Assembly (NCBI GenBank): GCA_027316765.1
Contig: DAHVFY010000001.1
Span: 1 to 64,000, forward strand
Source: Parachlamydiales bacterium
GTDB lineage: Bacteria > Chlamydiota > Chlamydiia > Chlamydiales > Rhabdochlamydiaceae
DNA: 64,000 nt
Reading direction: 5' to 3'
This document shows positions 10,201-20,500 of this stretch, piece after piece. The stretch's first letter is position 1, and each line of letters begins with the position of its first letter. Both the position numbers and the translations under genes were made by a program. The notes beneath the pieces were generated by a model, which did no database searches, was not told the origin of the DNA, and saw only the letters and a list, made by a program, of their open reading frames with translations.

Positions 10201-13200
10201 TCAACAGCTCAAATTACTATGGCCGGAGTTTCAGGTAATCTCAATATTGGAACGTCAGGCGCTCCTCTTCCGGGAGATTTCTCTTCTAGCGGTGTGATTG
10301 CTTATAATTCAGTTGTTTCAGGAAAAAGTCTTTCAGTGACTGCTGTGGGCCAAGTGAATCCCGGGAATATTACCATGACAGGCGGTGGAATCGCCGTGGT
10401 TACATCGACTACGAGCGCTATTATTTCTGATGCTTCAGCCGTCATTGATATAGGATCAGGTAATTTGACCATGAGTGCGCTTCTTGGAGATATTACAATG
10501 AATGGAACGGCAACTTTAGGTAATGGTTTTTTTGCTCTGAACGCAAATCAGAATATGGATATCAATACTGCAATTGTGGTTACAGGTAATTTAGAATTGA
10601 TAGCTACAACTAGTTTAGGGGATATTAATTTTAATAATACGATGACGTTTTTAACTGGTGCGACGGGAAGTTTAACGGCAACTGCTAATGAAAATTTTTA
10701 TATTAATGATGTCATTGCGTTTAATTCTTCTGGAAATTGTACACTGACGTCGACAGAGGGTTCTATGATGATTTTCTCTCCCCTTAGCTTTGATACGGCG
10801 GGAGAGCTCTTTATTTATTCGGGAGGGTATTTGCTATGTGCTAACACGATTGCTAATACAGGAATTGGATCGCTGTTCTTTGGTGCAGCGGATGCGATGC
10901 GTCTTGAACCTGTATTTGTAGGTGCTGTAGGGCAGATTAGTTCCGGTGGTGGCGATATTACTATTGGAGGGATAGCAGGGACCACGGAAACATTGATCGT
11001 TCAAGGCGGTGCGAGCCCTGCTTTTATTCAGTCTAATGGTGGAGATATTGTGATGACATCAACCGGCGATATGATGTTATTTGATAATGCCAACGTCGAT
11101 AGCGGATCTGGAAGTTATAATCTCAATATTGGGGGATCTTTACATGTTTTGGCAGCTGCCAACGCAAACATTACGGGGGCAGGTGGCGTTGTTGAGGTTG
11201 GGAATAATCTTTTTATTATTGCAGATTCTAGTGGCTTAGCAGAAATTGCGGCGGTTGGGAGCTTATCGATTACAGCAGAAAATGTTTATTTGACCGGGTA
11301 CTCTGTTTTTCCTCTAGAAAATGTTGCTGAGATTTCATCAATCAATGGCCCGCTTACAGTGACCGCTGCTTATGATTTATCTCTTCAAAATGCACGAATT
11401 GCAGTAACAACAGGTGTTGGTGCACTTAGCGTGAATGCTACTTTGGGTAATGTAATTTTGGATAACGCAGCTTCCGTGCAGCATAGCGGAACCGGAATTT
11501 TGTCTTGTGCAGCGGGGCGAGATGTTGTGATTAATGGCGGGCAAAGCGGCGCTTCTTTTTTTAGAGCAAATGGTGCGGGTGTCAATTTATCGTCTGCAGG
11601 TGCACTTATTATCCAGTCTCTTTCTAGCAACAACGGATATATTCAGGCTGCGGGAGCTAGTTCAATTAGTGCAAACAAAATTGTGATGGCTGGATTTTCA
11701 TCGACAATTCCTGCATTTATTCAAAATTCCACAGGTAATTTAACTGTAAGTGGAGGCTCAATTTCAATGTTTGATTGCGCGCAGATTAAATTAACGGGAG
11801 GCAGTGGCACTCTTGCCGTGAATACAACAGCTGGAGATTTGAGAATTGCAAATAATTCTTTGATACAAAATTCGGGAACGGGTGCTACAACGAGCAGTGT
11901 CAATAATGATCTTTATATAAATGGAGGGATCGGGGGGGCTTCTTCATTTCTTGGCGGCAATGGAGGTTTGAGCATTACAGTTACAGACGATATTCAAATG
12001 AATGGATTTTCGTCTTCTTTTGATGCTGTTGTTTCAACAATTCAAGGAGGATTGACAATTTCCTCCGGAGGGACAACGGCTCTTAATCTTCATACGAACA
12101 TCACCATTTCTGGTACTGGATCTGCAGGAACTTTACAACTGACTGCAGGTAATAATTTACTTGTAGGTAGTGATGCTTTAATTCGCAATTTTGGAACTCA
12201 AGCAACGACAATTCAAGTCACAGGCGTTGTGGATGTTTTAGCAGGTTCTGGAAATGCTACGATTCGTGGTGGTCTTGGAACAATGACTTTAACAGCTACA
12301 GACGATATCAATGTTTTATCTTTTCTTACCGGTGTCGCATCCATTCAAAATTTGGGCAATCTCTCTATTTCTACACCACAGAATATTGCGATTATTGGCT
12401 CCCCTAACGGTATTCAGGATGCTTTTATTCAAACAGGATCTACAATTGCAAATCCAACATTATTGGTTTCTGCCGGTAATGTCGTCATTCAAGATGGCGG
12501 TAATATTGCCCTCACAGCGGGAAGTGGAACATTCTCTTTAACATGCACACAACTTTCTATTGAGAATAATGCATTTTTGCAACAACAAGGCTCCGGTGCG
12601 CTTGTAAGCACCATTGGAGGAACTTGTGTTTTAAGAGGAGGTCCTGCAGGTCCCGCAACAATTACGACTTTTTCTCCTCTTACAATGATGTTAGAGGGTG
12701 ATTTAAAAATTGAAGCGGATGCAAACAGCTTGGCTTCGATTTCTTCGCAAGGGAGTACATCAATTTCTGCAGATAGAATTTATATGATTGGATTTTCAGA
12801 GGCATTTAATGCAGGGATTATCAATGCGAGCGGAAATTTGTCTGTGTCTGCTACGGAAGTGAATTTAATCGATTTTGGTCAAATTCAGCTCACAGGCGGT
12901 ACTGGGACGATGAGTGTGAATGCAACGTCTGGTGATCTCAGAATTACAAATGGTTCTTTTATCCAAAATCAGGGAACAGGTCAGTTAAGCAGTAGCGTTG
13001 GCAATACATTTTATATTGAGGGCGGTTTTGAAAATTCTGCTTCTTATATAAGTGGTAGCGGAGGAATTAATGTGAGTGCAAATGCATTGATGATGTCAGG
13101 GTCTTCTTCAGGAAATAATGCTCTGATTTCTGCAGCAAACGGCAGCGTGACTCTTCTTACTACAATGACAATGAATCTTAACCTATTTGCAACAATTTCT

Positions 13201-14442
13201 GTCACGGGTACGGCAAGTAGTGGACAGCTTAATTTAACAGTGGGCTCTGATCTTTTGGTGGCGAATGGATCTGCCATTGTGAATGCAGGCACAGGAGCCA
13301 CAACTCTTGGGGTTACAGGTGCTGCGACTTTTATTGGAGGGGTTGCAAATGCGTTTTTACAAGGCAATACCGGAGCGCTTTCTCTTTCTGTTGGAGATAA
13401 TCTTCATATTATTTCTGATGTTTTAGGAATGGCAAGTGTTGTGAATACTGGAAATATGTCCATCATAGTGGGCTCTGATGTTCATGTGATCGGTTCCCCG
13501 GAAGCGAATCTTAGTTCTGTGATTAAGAGTCTTGCAGGTAGCTTATCCATTACGGCGGGCAATAATATTATTGTAGAGAATGAAGGCTTGATTGCCATTG
13601 CAACAGGCTCAGGAGGATTGTCGCTTACAACAACAAGCGGTGATCTATTTGTCGAGAATAATGCATCTATTCAACAGCAAGGCTCCGGTGGTGTAACTGT
13701 GAATATAGGAGCCAGCGCGCTTATTAAGAGCGGCGCTTCAGGCAATGGGTTTATTTCAGGAAACTCGACTCTCAATTTTTCTGCGAATGGAGATCTCCTG
13801 ATCGAAGATGTTCAGGGATTTCAAGCTTACATTGCCTCAAATGGCGTGACGTCCATTTCTGCAAATCGACTTGTGATGTTAGGGTTTGATGCAATGCATC
13901 AAGGATATATTCAAAATGCCTCTGGTAACTTAACTGTGGCAGCTACAAGTATTCGAATGTTTGATTTTGCTAAAATTGGAATTTCTTCTAGCTCCGGAAC
14001 TCTTGCTGTGCATGCAACATCAGGAGAATTGCGTCTTGCAAATGGGTCCTTTATACAAAATTTAGGAACAGGATCTTCAACGGTCTCTGCTAATAAGACT
14101 CTTTATGTGGAAGGTGGATTTTCGGGAGCCAGCTCCATTCAAGGAGGAAGTGGCGGTTTGAATGTGACTGCGGAGTCGATTTTGATGAGCGGATATTCTG
14201 CCACCAATAATGCCGTTATTTCGGCTGCAAATGGAGCATTAAATGTTACAACGACAGGATCTGCTCCTTTGGGAATGCTTAACATGACGCCCAATTCTAA
14301 AGTAATCCTCAATGCGGGTTCTGGAAATGTAACAGTTGTAGTTGGAGGTAATTTTTACAAATCTGGCGGTCCGACGATTTCAACAAGTGGAACGGGAGTT
14401 GTGCATACTACCGTAACGGGAACCTCCTGCAGTTGTCCATAA
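7252..14442 (+). CDS. Giant filamentous-haemagglutinin-like TPS exoprotein 1 (TpsA)
   Basis: This 2396-residue protein has a signal peptide (about 1-21) and an N-terminal TPS secretion domain: AIVAWDSFSID (52-62), a xxLPSxLxGLLxSNG block (86-98) and YLLNPNGI with NPNG at 104-107. The rest is Gly/Ser/Thr/Asn-rich beta-helix repeat. TpsA proteins are secreted to the periplasm by Sec, recognised by TpsB through the TPS domain, and folded at the surface as long beta-helical fibres, usually adhesins. The second half shows a higher-order repeat of about 1.1 kb. The protein ends in a cysteine pair, SCSCP. It lacks the proline-rich C-terminal domain of its larger neighbour. The target is unknown. Confidence 0.88.
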   Translation: MKKLIAQVGIYSFVASSHLFSNPTGAVVASGDVSIDYSDTHHLYVDSRSDRAIVAWDSFSIDHSESTYFHLPDSSSAILNKVSSSLPSTLAGLLESNGHVYLLNPNGILITKEGVINTASFLASTLDVNHELFLKGEDLLFAGTSQKSVINQGKITAWNGDVLLLGLIVRNENEINAPNGVAALGSGAEILLTPHAEHRIAIQMPVSDLVNGDVGVAQEGIITALQTELKASGNAYAFAIQNSGQIHATSFEKTAGRVYLVADKGLVSHTGTITAMSGDVQILGETVALTDGAIVDVSGEFGGGSLLIGGDYRGANPNINNAMYTFIEEGVSLFADALRSGNGGKLIVWGVKSNEFFGFASAQGGKYSGSGGFVEISGMHHLEYRGCTNTLAANGSVGMLLLDPTDIAIVTGGSGLNFGEPNCFSNTYCGGGTAMAALSIDPAAIVAALGTSSITIDASAGSGSGSGSITIANGFTTPANGNTLTLIALGNVSINDNVTYAGTGALEIYAGSFNTGTEVVTSSLGSITLALSTSLTTSSSGNLYLQAYSPNSDCIVLNGTVNTTGGGIVYMNALGEGNIQLENGSLLASSGSGGFNLSATGLVNFNGNINIEGASSFFIDSPSVGFVGANTVTFNTSGSVVIQPAVGGGSTAFGDGVNSYVINNEGTGTFTVGGETITVKDGCTLNWLSGTSTLQVSAEFITQQSSIMVFDVGAGGLSMTSGCDLAGVLNYHTSSPFSATSSEAALIIDTTAQLTFDGGGTVVFSGTNSDGIEFNEDSTIGSFVTISGGTALSITETTGSISMGTNGYLSCFSSSDLTVQTTSGTIFFDGTSQIVFQPSGSGYFLSITSTDGDIDIGSISYGADTGTCVITSTTGNVGQNSGSVLDWSNSAAGGLEFTGGAGVAIEGEIIYSTSNPLSMTVTVDGTILQTNTSLVVLNPGAGSLVLNGVNVSGSNAIDLGGVIDYFTLNDFDCNVSSGDVSFASTAQITMAGVSGNLNIGTSGAPLPGDFSSSGVIAYNSVVSGKSLSVTAVGQVNPGNITMTGGGIAVVTSTTSAIISDASAVIDIGSGNLTMSALLGDITMNGTATLGNGFFALNANQNMDINTAIVVTGNLELIATTSLGDINFNNTMTFLTGATGSLTATANENFYINDVIAFNSSGNCTLTSTEGSMMIFSPLSFDTAGELFIYSGGYLLCANTIANTGIGSLFFGAADAMRLEPVFVGAVGQISSGGGDITIGGIAGTTETLIVQGGASPAFIQSNGGDIVMTSTGDMMLFDNANVDSGSGSYNLNIGGSLHVLAAANANITGAGGVVEVGNNLFIIADSSGLAEIAAVGSLSITAENVYLTGYSVFPLENVAEISSINGPLTVTAAYDLSLQNARIAVTTGVGALSVNATLGNVILDNAASVQHSGTGILSCAAGRDVVINGGQSGASFFRANGAGVNLSSAGALIIQSLSSNNGYIQAAGASSISANKIVMAGFSSTIPAFIQNSTGNLTVSGGSISMFDCAQIKLTGGSGTLAVNTTAGDLRIANNSLIQNSGTGATTSSVNNDLYINGGIGGASSFLGGNGGLSITVTDDIQMNGFSSSFDAVVSTIQGGLTISSGGTTALNLHTNITISGTGSAGTLQLTAGNNLLVGSDALIRNFGTQATTIQVTGVVDVLAGSGNATIRGGLGTMTLTATDDINVLSFLTGVASIQNLGNLSISTPQNIAIIGSPNGIQDAFIQTGSTIANPTLLVSAGNVVIQDGGNIALTAGSGTFSLTCTQLSIENNAFLQQQGSGALVSTIGGTCVLRGGPAGPATITTFSPLTMMLEGDLKIEADANSLASISSQGSTSISADRIYMIGFSEAFNAGIINASGNLSVSATEVNLIDFGQIQLTGGTGTMSVNATSGDLRITNGSFIQNQGTGQLSSSVGNTFYIEGGFENSASYISGSGGINVSANALMMSGSSSGNNALISAANGSVTLLTTMTMNLNLFATISVTGTASSGQLNLTVGSDLLVANGSAIVNAGTGATTLGVTGAATFIGGVANAFLQGNTGALSLSVGDNLHIISDVLGMASVVNTGNMSIIVGSDVHVIGSPEANLSSVIKSLAGSLSITAGNNIIVENEGLIAIATGSGGLSLTTTSGDLFVENNASIQQQGSGGVTVNIGASALIKSGASGNGFISGNSTLNFSANGDLLIEDVQGFQAYIASNGVTSISANRLVMLGFDAMHQGYIQNASGNLTVAATSIRMFDFAKIGISSSSGTLAVHATSGELRLANGSFIQNLGTGSSTVSANKTLYVEGGFSGASSIQGGSGGLNVTAESILMSGYSATNNAVISAANGALNVTTTGSAPLGMLNMTPNSKVILNAGSGNVTVVVGGNFYKSGGPTISTSGTGVVHTTVTGTSCSCP
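11240..14400 (+). repeat. ~1.1-kb higher-order repeats inside tpsA1
   Basis: Equivalent segments recur at about 11.79, 12.89 and 13.98 kb. Each carries a Gly-rich SGTL-or-TGTM motif, then a GDLR/GELR motif, a SFIQN or SLIQN motif and GTG. The spacing is about 1,090-1,100 bp (~365 residues). Within each there appear to be three smaller beta-helix modules of roughly 117-132 residues. Copies are clearly diverged, so the array is old rather than a recent expansion. Confidence 0.75.
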
Positions 14443-14467
14443 ATTTGTAAAAAATATTATTGATTGC

Positions 14468-14496
14468 TTGACTTTCGGTTGTTATGTAGTTATTAA
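14468..14496 (+). promoter_or_regulatory. Strong sigma70/66-like promoter upstream of tpsA2
   Basis: TTGACT (14468-14473), an exact 17-nt spacer, and TATTAA (14491-14496) lie in the 87-bp gap between the two exoprotein genes. Together with TGAGGA just before the ATG at 14530, this suggests tpsA2 can be transcribed independently of tpsA1. Confidence 0.6.
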
Positions 14497-14529
14497 GAAG
14501 AAAAGGTAATTTATTTTTTGAGGATATCT

Positions 14530-17500
14530 ATGCGTATACGACCTCTTATTTATGGGTGGATGACCTGTGCTCACCTGCTTGCTTGGGGTAATCCACAGAG
14601 TCCCACTGTGGTGTCGGGCGAAGCTGCATTTAGCTCAGGATCAAATGCTTTGGAGGTGATAGCATCTGATCGTGCGATCATTGAATGGAAAGCATTTTCG
14701 ATAGGGCGAGAAGAGCAGACGAAGTTTATATTGCCAAGTAGTGATGCCGCGGTTCTTAATCGAGTCACCTCTCATTTGCCAAGCTCTCTCGAAGGTCTTC
14801 TGGACTCCAATGGAAAGGTTTATCTCATCAATCCAAATGGGGTTTTAGTCAGTGAAAGTGGTGTGATTAATACGTCGGAATTTTTTGCTTCTACGCTAGA
14901 CATTAATAATGTGGATTTCCTAAGGGGACTTGATTTACTGTTCGCCGGTGATTCACAAGAAGGGATCATAAATAGAGGAATGATCACAGCTTGGAATGGA
15001 GATGTCGTTCTTATTGGTTACAAAGTGAATAACCAAGGTGAGATTCATGCTCCTTTGGGCACAGCGGCTCTTGCAGCAGGTAGTGAAGTGCTCGTTACGC
15101 CAAATGCCGATCAAAGAATCACCATTCATATCCCCGTGATAGATAGCACGCGCGCGTCTCAAGATGTGGGTCTTACTCAAGAGGGCGTGATTACAGCGCT
15201 TCAAGCAGAGCTTAAAGCAGATGGTAATCCTTATGCACTTGCAATCCAAAACAGTGGTTGGGTAAATGCTGTTACAGTTGAGAAGTCCGGGGGGAGAATT
15301 TTTCTCGTAGCACAAGATGGTGTTACAAGTCATACCGGTTCTTTGACAGCTGTTGGTATCGATCATGCCGGTGGTGAGATACAAGTTCTTGGCAAGACGG
15401 TTTCTTTGACAGATGGCGCATCTATCAATGCTTCAGGTCATACAGGTGGCGGAAGTATTCTTGTTGGGGGCGGTTATCAAGGACAAGATCGTTCTGTTTT
15501 TAATGCAGAGCAGATATTTATTGACGATAGTGTTGTGATGCGAGCCGATGCCATACATTCGGGCGATGGCGGCCGGGTCATCGTTTGGTCAGATTTCAGT
15601 ACGAATTTTTTTGGTAACATTTTAGTTTGCGGCGGACAAAATAGTGGTCATGGTGGATTTGTTGAAGTTTCAGGGATGCAGCATCTTGGCTATTTTGGTT
15701 TTGCCGATAGGCGTGCGCCTTTTGGAGAAGCGGGCACCCTGCTTCTTGATCCAAGTGATATTACAATCAGTGGTGCAGCAGATTCGAATATGTCTTTCGT
15801 TGCACCTAATTATACGGCGACTGCATCAGAGGGTAACATTAATGTTAGTACGCTTCTTACGAACTTAAGCGCAGGTGACGTGATTATCTCCTCCGCGTCC
15901 GCTTTTACTGGAGTTGGAAATATTACGTTTTTAGATGATGTGGATTGGATGACGGGCGCTAATACTTTAACTCTCAACGCGTATCAGGATATTCTCATTG
16001 GTTCTGAGGTAACGTTAACAAATTCTGTTGGAAATTTTGTGTTTAATGCGGGCACGGGAGGAAGTGGTAGTCTTATTACGGAACCTACAAGTGTGATTGC
16101 TCTATCGGGAGCTGCGACGCTTACAATGACTGCAACGAATACGACAAATCCAGCAATTAAATTGCAAGGAGACATTACCTGTACATCAAATGGATTTATT
16201 ACATTGGATACATCTGCAGTATCAGGATCAATCCTTATTGGGGGCCATGGAATTATTCTTGATGGAGCAGCGCCGGTTTCAGTTACGTCAGCCACAGGTT
16301 ATGACATTCAGATTCTAGGTGCTAGCGGCATTGATAATGTGAGGACAGCGCCTATTACGATTACTTCGGGAAGAAATTTCTACCTTCAGGGAGAAATCAC
16401 TGCATTTGATACGATTTCTATTACTGCAGATGAGGTTTCTGTCTTAGGGAACTCGACAGGTTTTACAGGAATGCAAACCCAAGCAGGTGATTTGAATATT
16501 ACTTGTAACTCCCTTGTTTTAGATACAAATAGTTCGGCTATTGTACTTACAGGAACGGGAAGTCTTAATGTTACTGTGAATGCACCCGGAAATTGTTTAA
16601 TTAATAATGGCTCGGTCATGAGTGGTGCCGGAGCGCCTGGTGTGGGAAATGCAGCAAATATTGCGATCACAGGAGATCTTACAATTCAGGGAGGCGAAAT
16701 TGGCCTGAGTCAGATTACTGTGACTGGAGGAGCTCTTTCGCTTTCTACTACGGGTGATCTATTTGTGCTGAATGATGCAACTATTGTAAATTCTACAGCA
16801 GCTGCTACATCAACAATTACTGTATCTGGTTCGGCATACTTGGCAGCTGGCGCTGGAGACGCATCGATTCAGGCAGACACGGGTGATTTATCTGTAACCG
16901 TTGCAGGGAATTTAAATCTTCTTTCGGATGATACCGGCGCTGCAACAATTACATCAACCGGTAATCTAACAGTTACCGCAACAGAAAATATTTATATTAT
17001 TGGACAGCCGGGCGCTAATGCTTCTTTGATTTCTACATCTTCTGGAAATTTGACTGTGACAGCGACATCAGGAAATTTAGAGTTGACAAACGAAGGACAA
17101 ATTTCCTTAACAGGTGGAACCGGTGTGTTAAGTTTTACAGCCGGCAATAACCTTACGATTAATAATGACTCCTCTATTGTAAATGCAAGTTCCATGAACG
17201 CTGTTGGTAGTGTTCAAAATAATGTTTTCATTATGGGTGGAATTAATGGTGATGGAAAGATTACAAGTGATCAAGGATTAACGCTCTCAACGATTGCTGC
17301 TACAGGTTCGATTAATTTAACGGCGGCATCAGGTGGTCAGGCATTTATTAGTGTTGGTGCTGCAAGCTCAATTAGCACAGCGATGACAGGCGCACTTAAC
17401 ATGACAGGTTTAGCATTTAGCACCAATGCTTACATTACTTCTAGCGCCGGGAATTTAACAGTTTCGGCAGCTACAATTGACATGAATAATTTCTCAAACA

Positions 17501-20500
17501 TTCAAATTCCGTCTGGTTCCGGCATTCTTACCGTCAATGCGACAGCTGGTGATTTTAGATTAAGTAATGGATCTTACTTAAGTAATGGAGGGACCGGCGG
17601 GATTTCAAGTACAGTGACAACGGGGAATTTACATATTGAAGGAGGAGCTAGCTCCGCAGGTGGTTCTTATATTGATGCAGGTGCCGGGGTGTCTACGATT
17701 ACAGCTAATGGAATTCAGATGATGGGTTATTCCTCTTCTTTACTTCCTTTCAATGGGGCTAGAATTACTTCGAGCGGTACTTTGACAGTTGAAGCTACCG
17801 CGACTGATTTTTCCATGGATTATTTCTCCACAGTTAAGCTGACAGGCAGCGGTCCTTTAGGCATCGAGGTTCCAACAGGAAATCTTCTTTTAAGTAATGG
17901 CTCTGAAATTATTAACAGTGGCCCTGCTACCACAACAGTAAATGTTCCCATTGGTTTTATTTCACTAATTGGAGGAGTAGGCAATATCCAAACCTCAATT
18001 CAAGGAGGAACTGGACCCCTGAATGTGACGTCCGGAAATAATATCCGCATGATTGCTAATATAAATGGTCCAGTAGAAATTACAACAGTGGATGCGCCTA
18101 TTAATGTGAATTGTGGCGCTAGTTTGTTAATGGCTGGAGCGCCAGAGTCTTTAGAAGCAACCTCTATTCTTACAACTGCTACGATCACAATTATTGCTAC
18201 AGATAATGTTATTTTAAGAGATCTTGCTGGTATTGGGATCTTGAGTGGAGGAACAGGAGATATTTCTATTACAACGATGTCCGGTGACTTAAGTGTAGAA
18301 AATGGTTCTACTATTTCGAATGGGGGATCCGGAACTATTACGGCAAATATCGGGATGACAAGTGCGGGTAATGTGTTGGTAAGAGCAGGATCTGGACCGT
18401 CTAACGGAAGTTCTCTAATTACGGCCCTTAATAATGGGCTTACGATGAATATTCCAAATGGTAACTTGAATATAGAAGCGGTTTCAGGGGTTGATGCTTT
18501 TATCTGGGCTGCTGGTACGACATCGATTACAACTGGAATGAATGGAAAGATTAGTATCATGGGCTTTTCGATGGCATTTCCTGCAGGAATAGGTTCAAGT
18601 GCAGGAGATTTAACCGTGACCGGTGGATCTTTGGATATGAAGGATTTTTCAACAATTATTTTGGCTGGAACCGGTGCGTTGACCGTCACAAGTTTAACGG
18701 ATGACCTAAGAATTCAAAATAGCTCCTCAATTTTAAATTCCGGGTCAGGACTGACTACAGTAGATTCCGGCGTTTATCAAATGGTGATTCAATCGGGAGG
18801 CGATGGAGCGGCGGCAATTTCGGGTGGAACAGGTGGTGTTGCGGTAAGTGCAGGAGATCTTTTGATGACAGGATTTGGATCTGCACCGGCGGCAATTAGT
18901 GCCACCGGAGGTGCTGTGAATGTATCAACAACAAGTAATGCAACACTTGCATATCTTTCTAACATTTCCCTCACAGGAGGCTCCGGTACACTTAGTTTTA
19001 ACATCATGGGAGACCTTGTTGTTAATAATGAATCAACGATTGAACAATTAGGAAGTGGGTTAGTAACTGGAGTAGTAGGCGGGAATGCTCTCATTAGAGG
19101 GGGTCCTAGCGGTAGCTCTACTCTTGCAGGTAATTCTACATTGACGTTTACAGTTGGAGGATCCCTTGATGTTCAGGCTGTAAATGGCGGTTCTGCGTCC
19201 ATTTCTTCAAATGGTGCGATGAGTGCTGTAACGGTTGTAGATAAAATCCGTATAAACGGCTTTTCTATGATTGACATTGCAACAATTGTGAATGGCACAG
19301 AGGATTTGACTGTTTCTGGTTCATCGCTTGAAATCATGGATTTTGCGACTATTAGTGTAACAGACAGTGCACTTGGAGTTCTTACAGTAAGTGCAACGGA
19401 TCAAGATATTCTTATTTATAATAGCTCTTCTATAGAAAACACTGGGATTTCTACAGCAGTTAATTCACAGGGATCCGTTTTCATTCTTGGCGGCCCGAAT
19501 GGCGATGCTAAAATCATGCCGGGTATTGGATTATTTAATATGGCGATCTCTACAGGTGATCTTAATCTAGTTGCTGATGTTGATGGAAGAGCGCTTATTA
19601 TAGGCAGTAGTGGTATTGATATTACAGTCCCCATGGGGAACGTATTGCTGAATGGATATGTAGGAGGGTCTGAAGCAGCAATTGTTACAGACACAATTGG
19701 AGCCAACATCTCTATCACTGCAGAAAGTAATATTGATGTTCAAAATAATGCATTTATTGGCTTCACCATGCCTACAAGCACCGGTAATCTCACCGTGACA
19801 ACAGTTAACGGAGATTTGACAGTGACAAATGGTTCTTCCATTTCCAATCCGGGCGTTGGAGGATTTATTGATGTGGAAAGTACAGCTGGAAATATAATTG
19901 TTCGCTCAGGTCCTGCTGGGGCTGCAACGATTTCAGGAGATAATGCTCTTACACTTGTTGCAGGCGGAGCTTTTGAGATGGAGGCTCTTTCAGGCAATGA
20001 TGTGTCTGTGTTTTCAGGAGATACATCAACATTTACAATCGGTGGCGCCTTCCTCATGACCGGATTTTCGCCAACCGTACAGGCTTTAATTTCTAGTACA
20101 GGCGGAGATACAACGTTCACAGTTGGAGGCGTAACTACGCTTTATCCAAGCTCATCGATCCTTTTAACAGACGGTATGGGCACGTTTACAATGACGCTTG
20201 GCGATGATTTTGTTCTAGGAGACGATTCTATTATTCGACATTTTGGCGTGGGGCCAATGATAATTGATATTACTGGATCTGCAACGGTTGTTGCGGGTGC
20301 AGGGAATGCAATTATCCAAGCGATTGTTAGCACAATGAATTTTACGACAACAAAAAATATTTTTGTTTTGGCCGATGAAACAGGATATGCGGAGATTGTA
20401 TCAAATGGTGCTTTAACTGTGACCTCTTCCGATGGAAGCATTTCTGTCATCGGTTCAGTTGCTGGAAATAATTTGGCATCGATTCATAATACTGTAGGCG

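Noticed and set aside
14518-14529. TTG start four codons upstream in the large exoprotein gene
   Set aside because: TGAGGA, the probable ribosome-binding site, overlaps it; ATG at 14530 has the correct spacing.
18000-18689. Long antisense reading frames inside the exoprotein genes (e.g. 229 codons here, and dozens between 8 and 27 kb)
   Set aside because: They arise from the biased, repetitive Gly/Ser/Thr/Asn codon pattern of the sense genes, recur in each repeat copy, and lack convincing ribosome-binding sites or protein families.
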